A stretch of 14,482 bases of DNA from an uncultured Lachnospiraceae bacterium (GTDB lineage Bacteria; Bacillota; Clostridia; Lachnospirales; Lachnospiraceae): positions 1 through 14,482 of the forward strand of contig CAMAHO010000034.1 in NCBI GenBank assembly GCA_945834545.1. The letters run 5' to 3'. Shown here piece after piece: positions 6,255-13,363 of this stretch. Made by a program: the position numbers and the translations under genes. The notes beneath the pieces were generated by a model. That model was not told the origin of the DNA and ran no database searches. It was given only the letters and a program-made list of their open reading frames with translations. How positions within the stretch are numbered: the first letter of the stretch is position 1; each line of letters starts with the position of its first letter.

Positions 6255-6279
6255 CAAAGTCTGATACTTTGTGTATCGT
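6251..6279 (+). promoter_or_regulatory. Promoter for the metK leader, with inverted repeat
   Basis: A consensus TTGACA (6251-6256) is followed after 17 bp by TATCGT (6274-6279). The murA stop TGA (6252-6254) lies inside the -35. The spacer holds a perfect 7-bp inverted repeat, ACAAAGT 6254-6260 with ACTTTGT 6266-6272, overlapping a second one, GATAC 6263-6267 with GTATC 6273-6277. Either could be an operator. Confidence 0.6.
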
Positions 6280-6330
6280 AGAACATGAGTTTGGAGCACT
6301 TTGCTACAGACAGATAATAAAATAGAAGAA

Positions 6331-6429
6331 CTCTTATTCAGAGTGGTGGAGATACATAGGATCTGTGAAACCACGGCAACCCCTGAAACGGAAGGTGCCT
6401 ACCTGAGCGATTTTTTCGAACAATAAGAG
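6331..6429 (+). promoter_or_regulatory. SAM-I (S-box) riboswitch aptamer
   Basis: The aptamer shows the class landmarks. The P1 stem CTCTTATT (6331-6338) pairs with AATAAGAG (6422-6429). The S-box core CAGAGTGGTGGAG and GTGAAACCACGGCAACC follows, then the GGAAGGTGCC segment of P3 and a small P4 hairpin (CGA, T-rich loop, TCG). Binding of S-adenosylmethionine stabilises P1 and shuts off the downstream gene. It precedes metK, whose product makes SAM, so this is direct product feedback. Confidence is high from the conserved core and position. Confidence 0.95.
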
Positions 6430-6448
6430 GATTTGATGTTGTTAATTA

Positions 6449-6480
6449 GGTCCGCTTATTTTATGAGCGGACCATTTCTT
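6449..6480 (+). terminator. Riboswitch expression-platform terminator
   Basis: GGTCCGCT (6449-6456) pairs with AGCGGACC (6466-6473), extendable to 11 bp with a 3-nt loop, and is followed by ATTTCTT. Its left arm contains CTTATT (6455-6460), which is complementary to AATAAG (6422-6427) in the P1 3' strand. This gives the mutually exclusive antiterminator expected without SAM. Confidence 0.85.
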
Positions 6481-6512
6481 ATTTACAGATAAAAAAAGAA
6501 AAGGAGAACAAA

Positions 6513-7694
6513 ATGGACAAAAGATTATTTACTTCCGAATCCGTAACAGAAGGTCATCCCGACAAAGTGTGTGATGCGGTATCTGATGCAATTTTAGATG
6601 CCTGCCTTGCGGAGGATCCCATGAGCCGTGTGGCTTGTGAGACAGCTGCTTGTACGGGATTCGTATTAGTAACCGGTGAAATCACCACAAAGGCGAACCT
6701 GGATGTGCCTGCTATCGTCAGACAGACCGTGCTGGAGATTGGCTATGACGCCGGAGAGAAGGGCTTGGACGGCAATTCCTGTGCCGTTATGGTTGCCTTG
6801 GATAAGCAGTCGGCAGATATTGCCATGGGTGTAGATAAAGCGCTGGAGGCAAAAGCCGGTTCCCTGACAGATGATTTGGATACCGGTGCCGGTGACCAGG
6901 GAATGATGTTTGGCTATGCTACCAATGAGACTCCGGAACTGATGCCTTACCCGATTTCCTTAGCCCATAAGCTTGCCTTGCAGCTTACCAAGGTTCGTAA
7001 AGATGGAACCTTGAAGTATTTAAGACCGGATGGAAAGACTCAGGTTTCCGTGGAATATGATGAGAATGACAAGCCGGTGCGCTTAGAGGCTGTTGTCTGC
7101 TCTACGCAGCATGACGCAGATGTCACCCAGGAGCAGATTCATGAGGATATTAAGAAATATGTCTTTGATCCTGTTTTACCTAAGGAAATGGTGGATGAGA
7201 ATACAAAGTTTTTCATCAATCCTACCGGCCGTTTCGTAATCGGTGGACCTCACGGAGATGCAGGCTTGACAGGACGTAAAATTATCGTAGATACCTATGG
7301 CGGATATGCTCGTCACGGCGGCGGAGCTTTCTCCGGCAAGGACTGCACAAAGGTGGATAGAAGTGCAGCCTATGCAGCCAGATATGTGGCGAAGAACGTG
7401 GTGGCTGCCGGCCTTGCTTCCAAATGTGAAATTCAGCTCTCTTACGCCATTGGTGTAGCTCAGCCCACTTCTGTTATGGTTGACACCTTTGGTACAGGAA
7501 AGCTCTCTGACGAGAAGCTGACAGGGATTATTAGGGAAAACTTTGACCTTCGCCCTGCCGGAATTATCAAGATGTTAGATCTTAGGAGACCGATTTATAA
7601 GGCAACCTCCGCATATGGTCACTTTGGCCGTACAGATGTGGAGTTCCCTTGGGAAAAGACCGACAAGGCAGACTGTCTGAAGAAGTACTTGTAG
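6513..7694 (+). CDS. metK: S-adenosylmethionine synthetase
   Basis: MetK makes S-adenosylmethionine from methionine and ATP in the cytoplasm. The 393-aa length is normal. Motifs seen: GHPDKVCD (14-21, ATP and metal binding), GAGDQGMMFGYATNE (125-139, the family signature), GRFVIGGPHGDAGLTGRK (239-256) and the glycine-rich GGGAFSGKDCTKVDRS (269-284, second signature). The start has AAGGAG (6501-6506) 6 nt upstream. Expression should be controlled by the SAM-I riboswitch in its leader, making a closed feedback loop. No clear terminator separates it from dnaE, which begins 48 bp after the metK stop, so read-through into dnaE is possible. Confidence 0.97.
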   Translation: MDKRLFTSESVTEGHPDKVCDAVSDAILDACLAEDPMSRVACETAACTGFVLVTGEITTKANLDVPAIVRQTVLEIGYDAGEKGLDGNSCAVMVALDKQSADIAMGVDKALEAKAGSLTDDLDTGAGDQGMMFGYATNETPELMPYPISLAHKLALQLTKVRKDGTLKYLRPDGKTQVSVEYDENDKPVRLEAVVCSTQHDADVTQEQIHEDIKKYVFDPVLPKEMVDENTKFFINPTGRFVIGGPHGDAGLTGRKIIVDTYGGYARHGGGAFSGKDCTKVDRSAAYAARYVAKNVVAAGLASKCEIQLSYAIGVAQPTSVMVDTFGTGKLSDEKLTGIIRENFDLRPAGIIKMLDLRRPIYKATSAYGHFGRTDVEFPWEKTDKADCLKKYL

Positions 7695-7741
7695 AGGGGG
7701 CTGTCGTCCGGCCTCCTTTTCCGGATGAGAGGTAGATTGTT

Positions 7742-10700
7742 ATGGCTTTTGTTCATCTTCATACCCATACAGAGTATTCCCTGTTGGATGGTTCAAATAA
7801 AATTAAAGAATATGTGGCGAAAGTAAAGGAATTGGGCATGAATGCGGCGGCCATCACGGATCATGGTGTCATGTACGGCGTCATTGACTTTTATCGTGCT
7901 GCAAGAGCAGAGGGAATCAATCCCATTTTGGGCTGCGAGGTATATGTAGCGCCCAATTCCCGTTTTGACAAGGAGTTAACAGGTGGTGAGGATAGATATC
8001 ATCACCTTGTTTTGTTGGCAGAAAACAATGTCGGCTACGCCAACCTTATGAAGATTGTCAGCAAGGGCTTTACAGAGGGATATTATTACAGACCCCGTGT
8101 AGATTTTGAAATATTAGAGAAATACCACGAGGGGCTTATCGCTCTTTCTGCCTGTCTGGCAGGAGAGGTTCCAAGATACATTGAAAAGGGAATGCTGTCC
8201 GAGGCCAGAGACTGCGCCAGAAAATATGAAGCCTGCTTTGGAAAGGGCAATTACTTTCTGGAGCTGCAAAATCATGGAATCAGCCTGCAGCAGACTGTCA
8301 ATATGGAATTATTTAAAATGAGCAGGGAACTGGACATTCCTCTGGTTGCAACCAATGATGTGCATTACACCAGTAAGGATGATGTTGAGGCTCACGATAT
8401 CCTGCTTTGTTTACAGACAGGCAAGCTGTTAAAGGATGAAAACCGACTGCGGTATGAGGGCGGACAGTATTATGTAAAGAGTGAAGAGGAAATGAGAACC
8501 CTCTTTCCTTATGCGCCGGAGGCGATAGAAAACACACAGAAAATCGCAGACCGGTGTCATGTGGAAATTGAATTCGGCGTTACCAAGCTGCCAAAGTATG
8601 AGGTGCCGGAGGGCTATGATTCCTGGACTTACTTAAATAAATTGTGCAAGGACGGGCTGTTGGAGCGATATCAGGACCCCACTCTGCCGGCAGGGGATTC
8701 CGGGCAGACTCTGGAGGAACGCTTAAACTATGAGCTGGGTGTGATTCAGACCATGGGGTATGTGGATTACTTCCTGATTGTCTGGGATTTTATCAATTAT
8801 GCAAAGGAGCATGACATTCCGGTAGGACCCGGCCGTGGCTCGGCAGCAGGGAGTATCGTTTCCTACTGCCTGAAGATTACCAATATCGACCCGATTCGTT
8901 ACAACCTCCTGTTTGAGCGGTTCCTCAATCCGGAGCGTGTCTCCATGCCCGATATTGATATCGATTTTTGCTTTGAAAAGAGACAGAGAGTCATTGATTA
9001 TGTGAGCCATAAATACGGAGCAGATAAGGTGGTGCAGATTGTCACCTTTGGTACCCTTGCGGCGAAGGGTGTGATCAGGGATGTAGCCAGAGTCATGGAT
9101 ATGCCTTATTCCGTGGGGGATCAGTTGGCTAAAATGGTGCCGGATGAGCTAAACATCACATTGGACAGAGCACTGGAGCTGAATCCTGAGATGCGAAAGT
9201 TATATCAGGAAAACGAGGAGATTCATACTCTCTTAGATATGTGCAAACGCCTTGAGGGTCTGCCCAGACACACCTCTATGCACGCTGCCGGCGTGGTAAT
9301 CTGCCAGAAATCCGCAGATGAATTTGTACCTCTGTCCAGAGGAGCAGATGGCTCCATTACCACCCAATTTACCATGACCACTTTGGAAGAGCTGGGCTTG
9401 CTCAAAATGGATTTTTTGGGCCTGCGCACCCTGACCGTGATTCACGACGCCATTGCCTATGTGGAGAAGACCACAGGCAAGAAGCTTGATATGGATACCC
9501 TGGATTACAACGACAGCCAGGTGCTTAACTCCCTTGGAACCGGCAAGACAGACGGCATCTTTCAGCTGGAGAGCGCGGGCATGAAGAATTTCATGAAGGA
9601 ACTAAAGCCCCAGTCTCTGGAGGATGTCATTGCAGGTATCTCCCTGTATCGTCCGGGACCTATGGACTTTATACCCAAGTACATTCAGGGAAAGAATCAT
9701 CCGGACCAGGTAACTTTCCTATGCCCACAGCTAGAGCCCATTTTGGCACCCACCTACGGTTGTATTGTCTACCAGGAGCAGGTTATGCAGATTGTGCGTA
9801 ACCTGGGTGGTTATACCATGGGACGGAGTGATGAAGTGCGCCGGGCCATGAGTAAGAAAAAGCAGTATGTCATGGAGCGCGAGCGAGTGAATTTCGTTCA
9901 TGGCAACGAAGAGGAGAAGGTGCCGGGCTGTGCTTCTAACGGGATTCCGGAGGAAGTAGCCGAGAAAATCTATGACAATATGATAGACTTTGCAAAGTAC
10001 GCCTTTAACAAATCCCATGCAGCTTGTTATGCTGTGGTGGCGTATCAGACAGCGTATTTAAAATATTACTATCCGGTGGAATTTATGGCGGCCCTTATGA
10101 CCTCCGTGATTGATAATCCCAAGAAGGTCTCCGGTTATATTCTCACCTGTCGTACCATGGGAATTCCGATTTTGCCCCCGGACATAAATGAGGGAGAGAT
10201 GGGCTTCTCGGTGTCAGGTGGTGCCATCCGCTATGCGTTGACGGCAATCAAGAGTGTAGGGCGGCCGGTCATTGAGGGAATTGCGGAGGAAAGAAGAGAA
10301 CATGGACCATTTACCAATCTGAATGATTTTTTGAGTCGGGTTTCCGGTCGGGATGTCAATAAGCGGGCAGTAGAAAACATGATTAAGGCGGGAGCACTGG
10401 ATAGTCTGGGAGGAACCAGAAAGCAGTATATGTCCGTGTATTCCCAGATCATGGACCAGGAGAATAAGAACAAGAAGAGCAACTTTGCAGGACAGATGTC
10501 GTTGTTTGATTTTGCGTCGGAGGAAACCAAGGAAGACTTTATCATACGGCTTCCGGATGTGGGCGAATACGATAAAGAGCTCTTGTTATCCTTTGAAAAG
10601 GAAGTACTAGGAATCTACATTAGTGGACATCCTATGGAAGAATACCGTGAATTATGGCAGCAGTTTGTCACCAACACTACCAATGATTTTGCGTTGGATG

Positions 10701-11326
10701 AAGAACTCAATTCAGTAGCAGTTCGAGACAACGCCACAGCCACTGTGGGCGGTATCATTTCGGAAAAAACCATCAAATATACGAAAAACGACAAAGTTAT
10801 GGCGTTCCTTTCTTTGGAGGATATGGTTGGAACCCTGGAAATCATCGTCTTTCCAAGCCAATATGAGAAATATGGAACCCTTCTTATGGAGGATGCAAAG
10901 GTCTTTATCAAAGGAAGGGTTTCTGTGGAAGAAAACAGGGACGCAAAGCTGATAGTAGAACAGGTCATTCCTTTTGAGCAGGCGACAAATCGAAAGCCTG
11001 CCTATACGCCTAATCGTACATTTAAGCCTAACGCCTCAAAGCAGGTAGCCAGGAAAACAACTGTGCCGGATGGCATATGGATTCAGTTTACCAATGCAGA
11101 GCAGTATCAAGAGCAGGAACAGGCGCTCAAGGAATTGATTCAGAGCAACAAGGGCCAGGAGAATATTGTAATCTATCTCAAAGAGTCAAAGGCTATCAAA
11201 CTGCTGGGAGAGGATTGCAGGGTAAACAGTACAGAGGAATTCTGCACCATGCTTGGCAGTCATTTTGGTGCTGAAAATGTAAAAATACGCAGAAAACCTA
11301 TTGAAAACAACGGCAAAATAGTCTAG
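7742..11326 (+). CDS. dnaE: DNA polymerase III alpha subunit, DnaE type
   Basis: This 1194-aa protein is a C-family replicative polymerase. Order: N-terminal PHP domain (about 1-215, FVHLHTHTEYSLLDG); palm with GPGRGSAAGS (363-372) and the catalytic aspartates in MPDIDIDF (Asp404, Asp406) and KMDFLGL (Asp557); fingers with RPGPMDFIPKYIQGK and YGCIVYQEQVMQI; helix-hairpin-helix region (about 855-890); an internal clamp-binding motif QMSLF (918-922); and an OB-fold (about 995-1080). No DEDD exonuclease domain is inserted in the PHP, so this is DnaE and not PolC. In Firmicutes DnaE usually works beside PolC, extending primers; PolC is not in this window. All expected PHP metal ligands appear present. 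The start has GAGAGG about 9 nt upstream. Confidence 0.96.
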   Translation: MAFVHLHTHTEYSLLDGSNKIKEYVAKVKELGMNAAAITDHGVMYGVIDFYRAARAEGINPILGCEVYVAPNSRFDKELTGGEDRYHHLVLLAENNVGYANLMKIVSKGFTEGYYYRPRVDFEILEKYHEGLIALSACLAGEVPRYIEKGMLSEARDCARKYEACFGKGNYFLELQNHGISLQQTVNMELFKMSRELDIPLVATNDVHYTSKDDVEAHDILLCLQTGKLLKDENRLRYEGGQYYVKSEEEMRTLFPYAPEAIENTQKIADRCHVEIEFGVTKLPKYEVPEGYDSWTYLNKLCKDGLLERYQDPTLPAGDSGQTLEERLNYELGVIQTMGYVDYFLIVWDFINYAKEHDIPVGPGRGSAAGSIVSYCLKITNIDPIRYNLLFERFLNPERVSMPDIDIDFCFEKRQRVIDYVSHKYGADKVVQIVTFGTLAAKGVIRDVARVMDMPYSVGDQLAKMVPDELNITLDRALELNPEMRKLYQENEEIHTLLDMCKRLEGLPRHTSMHAAGVVICQKSADEFVPLSRGADGSITTQFTMTTLEELGLLKMDFLGLRTLTVIHDAIAYVEKTTGKKLDMDTLDYNDSQVLNSLGTGKTDGIFQLESAGMKNFMKELKPQSLEDVIAGISLYRPGPMDFIPKYIQGKNHPDQVTFLCPQLEPILAPTYGCIVYQEQVMQIVRNLGGYTMGRSDEVRRAMSKKKQYVMERERVNFVHGNEEEKVPGCASNGIPEEVAEKIYDNMIDFAKYAFNKSHAACYAVVAYQTAYLKYYYPVEFMAALMTSVIDNPKKVSGYILTCRTMGIPILPPDINEGEMGFSVSGGAIRYALTAIKSVGRPVIEGIAEERREHGPFTNLNDFLSRVSGRDVNKRAVENMIKAGALDSLGGTRKQYMSVYSQIMDQENKNKKSNFAGQMSLFDFASEETKEDFIIRLPDVGEYDKELLLSFEKEVLGIYISGHPMEEYRELWQQFVTNTTNDFALDEELNSVAVRDNATATVGGIISEKTIKYTKNDKVMAFLSLEDMVGTLEIIVFPSQYEKYGTLLMEDAKVFIKGRVSVEENRDAKLIVEQVIPFEQATNRKPAYTPNRTFKPNASKQVARKTTVPDGIWIQFTNAEQYQEQEQALKELIQSNKGQENIVIYLKESKAIKLLGEDCRVNSTEEFCTMLGSHFGAENVKIRRKPIENNGKIV

Positions 11327-11396
11327 AATAAAAGACTGAAAAAAGATACTTATGCGAAGGATAGTTGTTATTTGGACCATATGAGGAGGCAATATT

Positions 11397-12365
11397 ATGG
11401 CAAAGGAAATAAAGACAATTGCAGTTTTGACCAGTGGTGGTGATGCACCTGGTATGAATGCAGCCATTCGTGCCGTTGTTCGTACCGGAATTGCGAGAGG
11501 ACTCAAGGTAAAGGGTATCCGCAAGGGCTATCAGGGTTTGCTAAATGAAGATATTATTGATTTAGAGGCAAGAGATGTTTCTGATATTATTCAGAGAGGC
11601 GGTACCATTTTGGGTACAGCCAGATGCTTAGAGTTTAAGCAGGCTGAGGGACAGAAGAAGGGTGCTGATATCTGCAGAAAGCACGGTATTGACGGCATCG
11701 TTGTCATTGGTGGGGACGGCTCTTATCGCGGTGCTCAGGCACTTTCCAGAAACGGCATTAATACCATCGGACTTCCAGGTACCATCGACCTGGATATTGC
11801 CTGTACCGAGTACACAATTGGTTTCGACACAGCGGTAAACACTGCTATGCAGGCCATTGACCGGGTTAAGGATACCTCTTCCTCCCACGAGAGATGCAGC
11901 ATCATCGAAGTAATGGGCAGGGATGCAGGCTACATTGCTCTTTGGTGTGGTATTGCAAACGGAGCAGAGGATATTCTGCTTCCGGAGAAGTATGACTATG
12001 ATGAGCAGCGGATTATCAACAACATTATTGAAAACCGTAAGAAAGGCAAGAGCCATCATATTATCATCAATGCAGAGGGTATCGGACATTCCGTATCTAT
12101 GGCAAGACGTATCGAAGCCGCTACAGGTATTGAGACCAGAGCTACCATTTTAGGATATATGCAGCGTGGTGGTAGCCCTAGTGCAATGGACCGTTATTAT
12201 GCTTCCATTATGGGTGCTTATGCAGTCGACATTATGCTGAAAGGCATGACAAACAGAGTGGTTGGCTACAAGAAGGGCGAATTCGTTGACTACGATATAG
12301 AAGAAGCACTGAATATGACCAAATCCATTAATGAGTATCAGTACGAGGTATCCAAGATACTGTAA
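11397..12365 (+). CDS. pfkA: ATP-dependent 6-phosphofructokinase
   Basis: PfkA phosphorylates fructose 6-phosphate to fructose 1,6-bisphosphate, the committed step of glycolysis. The 322-aa length fits the bacterial ATP enzyme. Motifs: LTSGGDAPGMNAAIR (11-25), GGTILGTARC (68-77), GGDGS (105-109) and MGRDAGYIALW. The Gly in GGDG and the Gly before TID point to ATP rather than pyrophosphate as donor. The catalytic loop reads TIDLD (129-133) instead of the usual TIDND. The catalytic Asp131 and Asp133 are kept and the intervening Asn is Leu; I recall this variant from other Lachnospiraceae PfkA proteins. GAGGAGG (11383-11389) lies 7 nt before the start. It follows dnaE by 70 bp with no strong terminator between, and a terminator follows it. 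Confidence 0.95.
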   Translation: MAKEIKTIAVLTSGGDAPGMNAAIRAVVRTGIARGLKVKGIRKGYQGLLNEDIIDLEARDVSDIIQRGGTILGTARCLEFKQAEGQKKGADICRKHGIDGIVVIGGDGSYRGAQALSRNGINTIGLPGTIDLDIACTEYTIGFDTAVNTAMQAIDRVKDTSSSHERCSIIEVMGRDAGYIALWCGIANGAEDILLPEKYDYDEQRIINNIIENRKKGKSHHIIINAEGIGHSVSMARRIEAATGIETRATILGYMQRGGSPSAMDRYYASIMGAYAVDIMLKGMTNRVVGYKKGEFVDYDIEEALNMTKSINEYQYEVSKIL

Positions 12366-12385
12366 TAAATGATGAAGGAAAGGTT

Positions 12386-12411
12386 AGCCGCAGAGTATCT
12401 GCGGCTTTCTG
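12386..12411 (+). terminator. Intrinsic terminator after pfkA
   Basis: AGCCGCAG (12386-12393) pairs perfectly with CTGCGGCT (12399-12406) around a 5-nt AGTAT loop, followed by TTCTGTGTTGTT. The stem is strong and the U tract moderate. It lies 21 bp after the pfkA stop codon. Confidence 0.65.
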
Positions 12412-12452
12412 TGTTGTTAGGGGCTGCGAAAACAGGTTGGAGAGGACAAACT

Positions 12453-13241
12453 ATGCTGACATCGGTAAATAATGCAAGAGTAAAGCAAATAGTGCAGTGG
12501 CAGACAAAGGCGAAGGAACGAAAGAAGGACAATATTTTCATTGCGGAAGGGCTTAAAATGTGGGAGGAGGCGCCGGAGGAGCTTTTACTGGAGGTGTATC
12601 TCACAGAGGATGTGGAAAAGCTATTGCTTCAGGAAGAGAGAAACAGGGAGAAACTGCAAAAAACTACTTATGAGCTTGTCTCAAAGGAGGTTTTCGCGAA
12701 AATGAGTGACACCTGCTCCCCACAGGGAATCCTATGCGTATTGAGACGCCCTTTTTACGACAAAGAGCTTTTGCTGCAGCAGGAAAACCCTATGTTTGTC
12801 ATTTTGGAAGATTTGCAGGATCCCGGCAATCTGGGGACCATTTTCCGCACCGGTGAGGGTGCCGGTGTCACAGGTATCATCTTGAACAAAGGGACAGTGG
12901 ATTTGTTTAATCCCAAAACCATTCGTTCTACCATGGGCTCCATTTACCGCGTACCTTTTTTAATAGAAGAAAGCCTGGAAGAGTTGCTGCCAGAGTTACA
13001 AAAGAGAGGGATTCATACTTTGGCAGCCCACCTAAAGGGGAACAACTATTTTCAGGAGCAATCCCTGACTGAACCAGTGGCTTTCTTGATTGGAAATGAA
13101 GGAAAGGGCTTATCAGAACAGATTACAAAGCTTGCGGGAGAGTATATTAAAATTCCAATGAAGGGGAAACTGGAGTCCTTAAATGCCTCAGTGGCGGCAT
13201 CTTTGCTGATGTATGAGGCTATGAGACAACGGGATGTATGA
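12453..13241 (+). CDS. SPOUT-class RNA 2'-O-methyltransferase (TrmH/SpoU family)
   Basis: This 262-aa protein has an N-terminal RNA-binding region (about 1-100, with FIAEGLKMWEEA and SPQGILCVL) and a C-terminal SpoU methylase domain (about 113-258). The three knot motifs are present: LEDLQDPGNLGTIFRTGEGAG (split here as LEDLQDPGNLG and TIFRTGEGAG, 118-138, with Asn126 and Arg132), FLIGNEGKGLS (211-221) and IPMKGKLESLNASVAAS (234-250). It would use SAM to methylate a ribose 2'-OH, most likely in 23S rRNA or tRNA; the exact site is not deducible. The start at 12453 is chosen because GAGGA (12442-12446) is 6 nt upstream and the longer frame from 12369 runs through the pfkA terminator. The 3' end carries a tandem duplication that sets the present stop codon. 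Confidence 0.9.
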   Translation: MLTSVNNARVKQIVQWQTKAKERKKDNIFIAEGLKMWEEAPEELLLEVYLTEDVEKLLLQEERNREKLQKTTYELVSKEVFAKMSDTCSPQGILCVLRRPFYDKELLLQQENPMFVILEDLQDPGNLGTIFRTGEGAGVTGIILNKGTVDLFNPKTIRSTMGSIYRVPFLIEESLEELLPELQKRGIHTLAAHLKGNNYFQEQSLTEPVAFLIGNEGKGLSEQITKLAGEYIKIPMKGKLESLNASVAASLLMYEAMRQRDV

Positions 13242-13258
13242 GGCCGGGAGACAACGGG
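13208..13258. repeat. Imperfect 26-bp tandem duplication at the methyltransferase 3' end
   Basis: Bases 13208-13233 and 13233-13258 match at 23 of 26 positions, with a 25-bp period. The three differences are TAT against CGG in the middle. The period is not a multiple of three, so the second copy is out of frame and supplies the current TGA stop. Confidence 0.8.
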
Positions 13259-13259
13259 G

Positions 13260-13288
13260 TTGACAAAAAAAATCCTTTTTGCTATTAT
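13260..13288 (+). promoter_or_regulatory. Strong sigma-A-like promoter for the cell-wall hydrolase
   Basis: A consensus TTGACA (13260-13265) is followed by a 17-bp spacer and TATTAT (13283-13288). The predicted start is near 13295, giving a leader of about 69 nt that contains phased direct repeats. Confidence 0.75.
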
Positions 13289-13303
13289 ACCTAAAGTTCT
13301 AAA

Positions 13304-13347
13304 TGTAACAAAGTTGTAATAATTTAGTCACAAAGATGTAATTGAGA
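13304..13347 (+). promoter_or_regulatory. Four 11-bp-phased direct repeats, OmpR/PhoB-family operator candidate
   Basis: Units begin TGTAAC (13304), TGTAAT (13315), AGTCAC (13326) and TGTAAT (13337), each followed by five bases. The first pair, TGTAACAAAGTTGTAAT, is an exact match to the WalR consensus TGTWAH-N5-TGTWAH, and the second pair matches in one half. The pattern also resembles Pho boxes. The position downstream of the promoter at 13260-13288 would favour repression, unless TTGTAA (13314-13319) and TGTAAT (13337-13342), 17 bp apart, form a second promoter. Confidence 0.55.
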
Positions 13348-13363
13348 ACAGTAGGAGAGTAAT

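Noticed and set aside
7695..7741. Possible terminator between metK and dnaE
   Set aside because: Only weak pairing (TCCGG 7707-7711 with CCGGA 7721-7725; GAGG with CCTC) and no proper U tract after a strong stem.
11320..11337. Small inverted repeat AGTCT/AGACT after dnaE
   Set aside because: Only 5 bp with an A-rich, not T-rich, downstream sequence; not a convincing terminator.
12369..12452. Longer N-terminus for the RNA methyltransferase
   Set aside because: The extra 28 codons are the pfkA terminator hairpin and lack a ribosome site.
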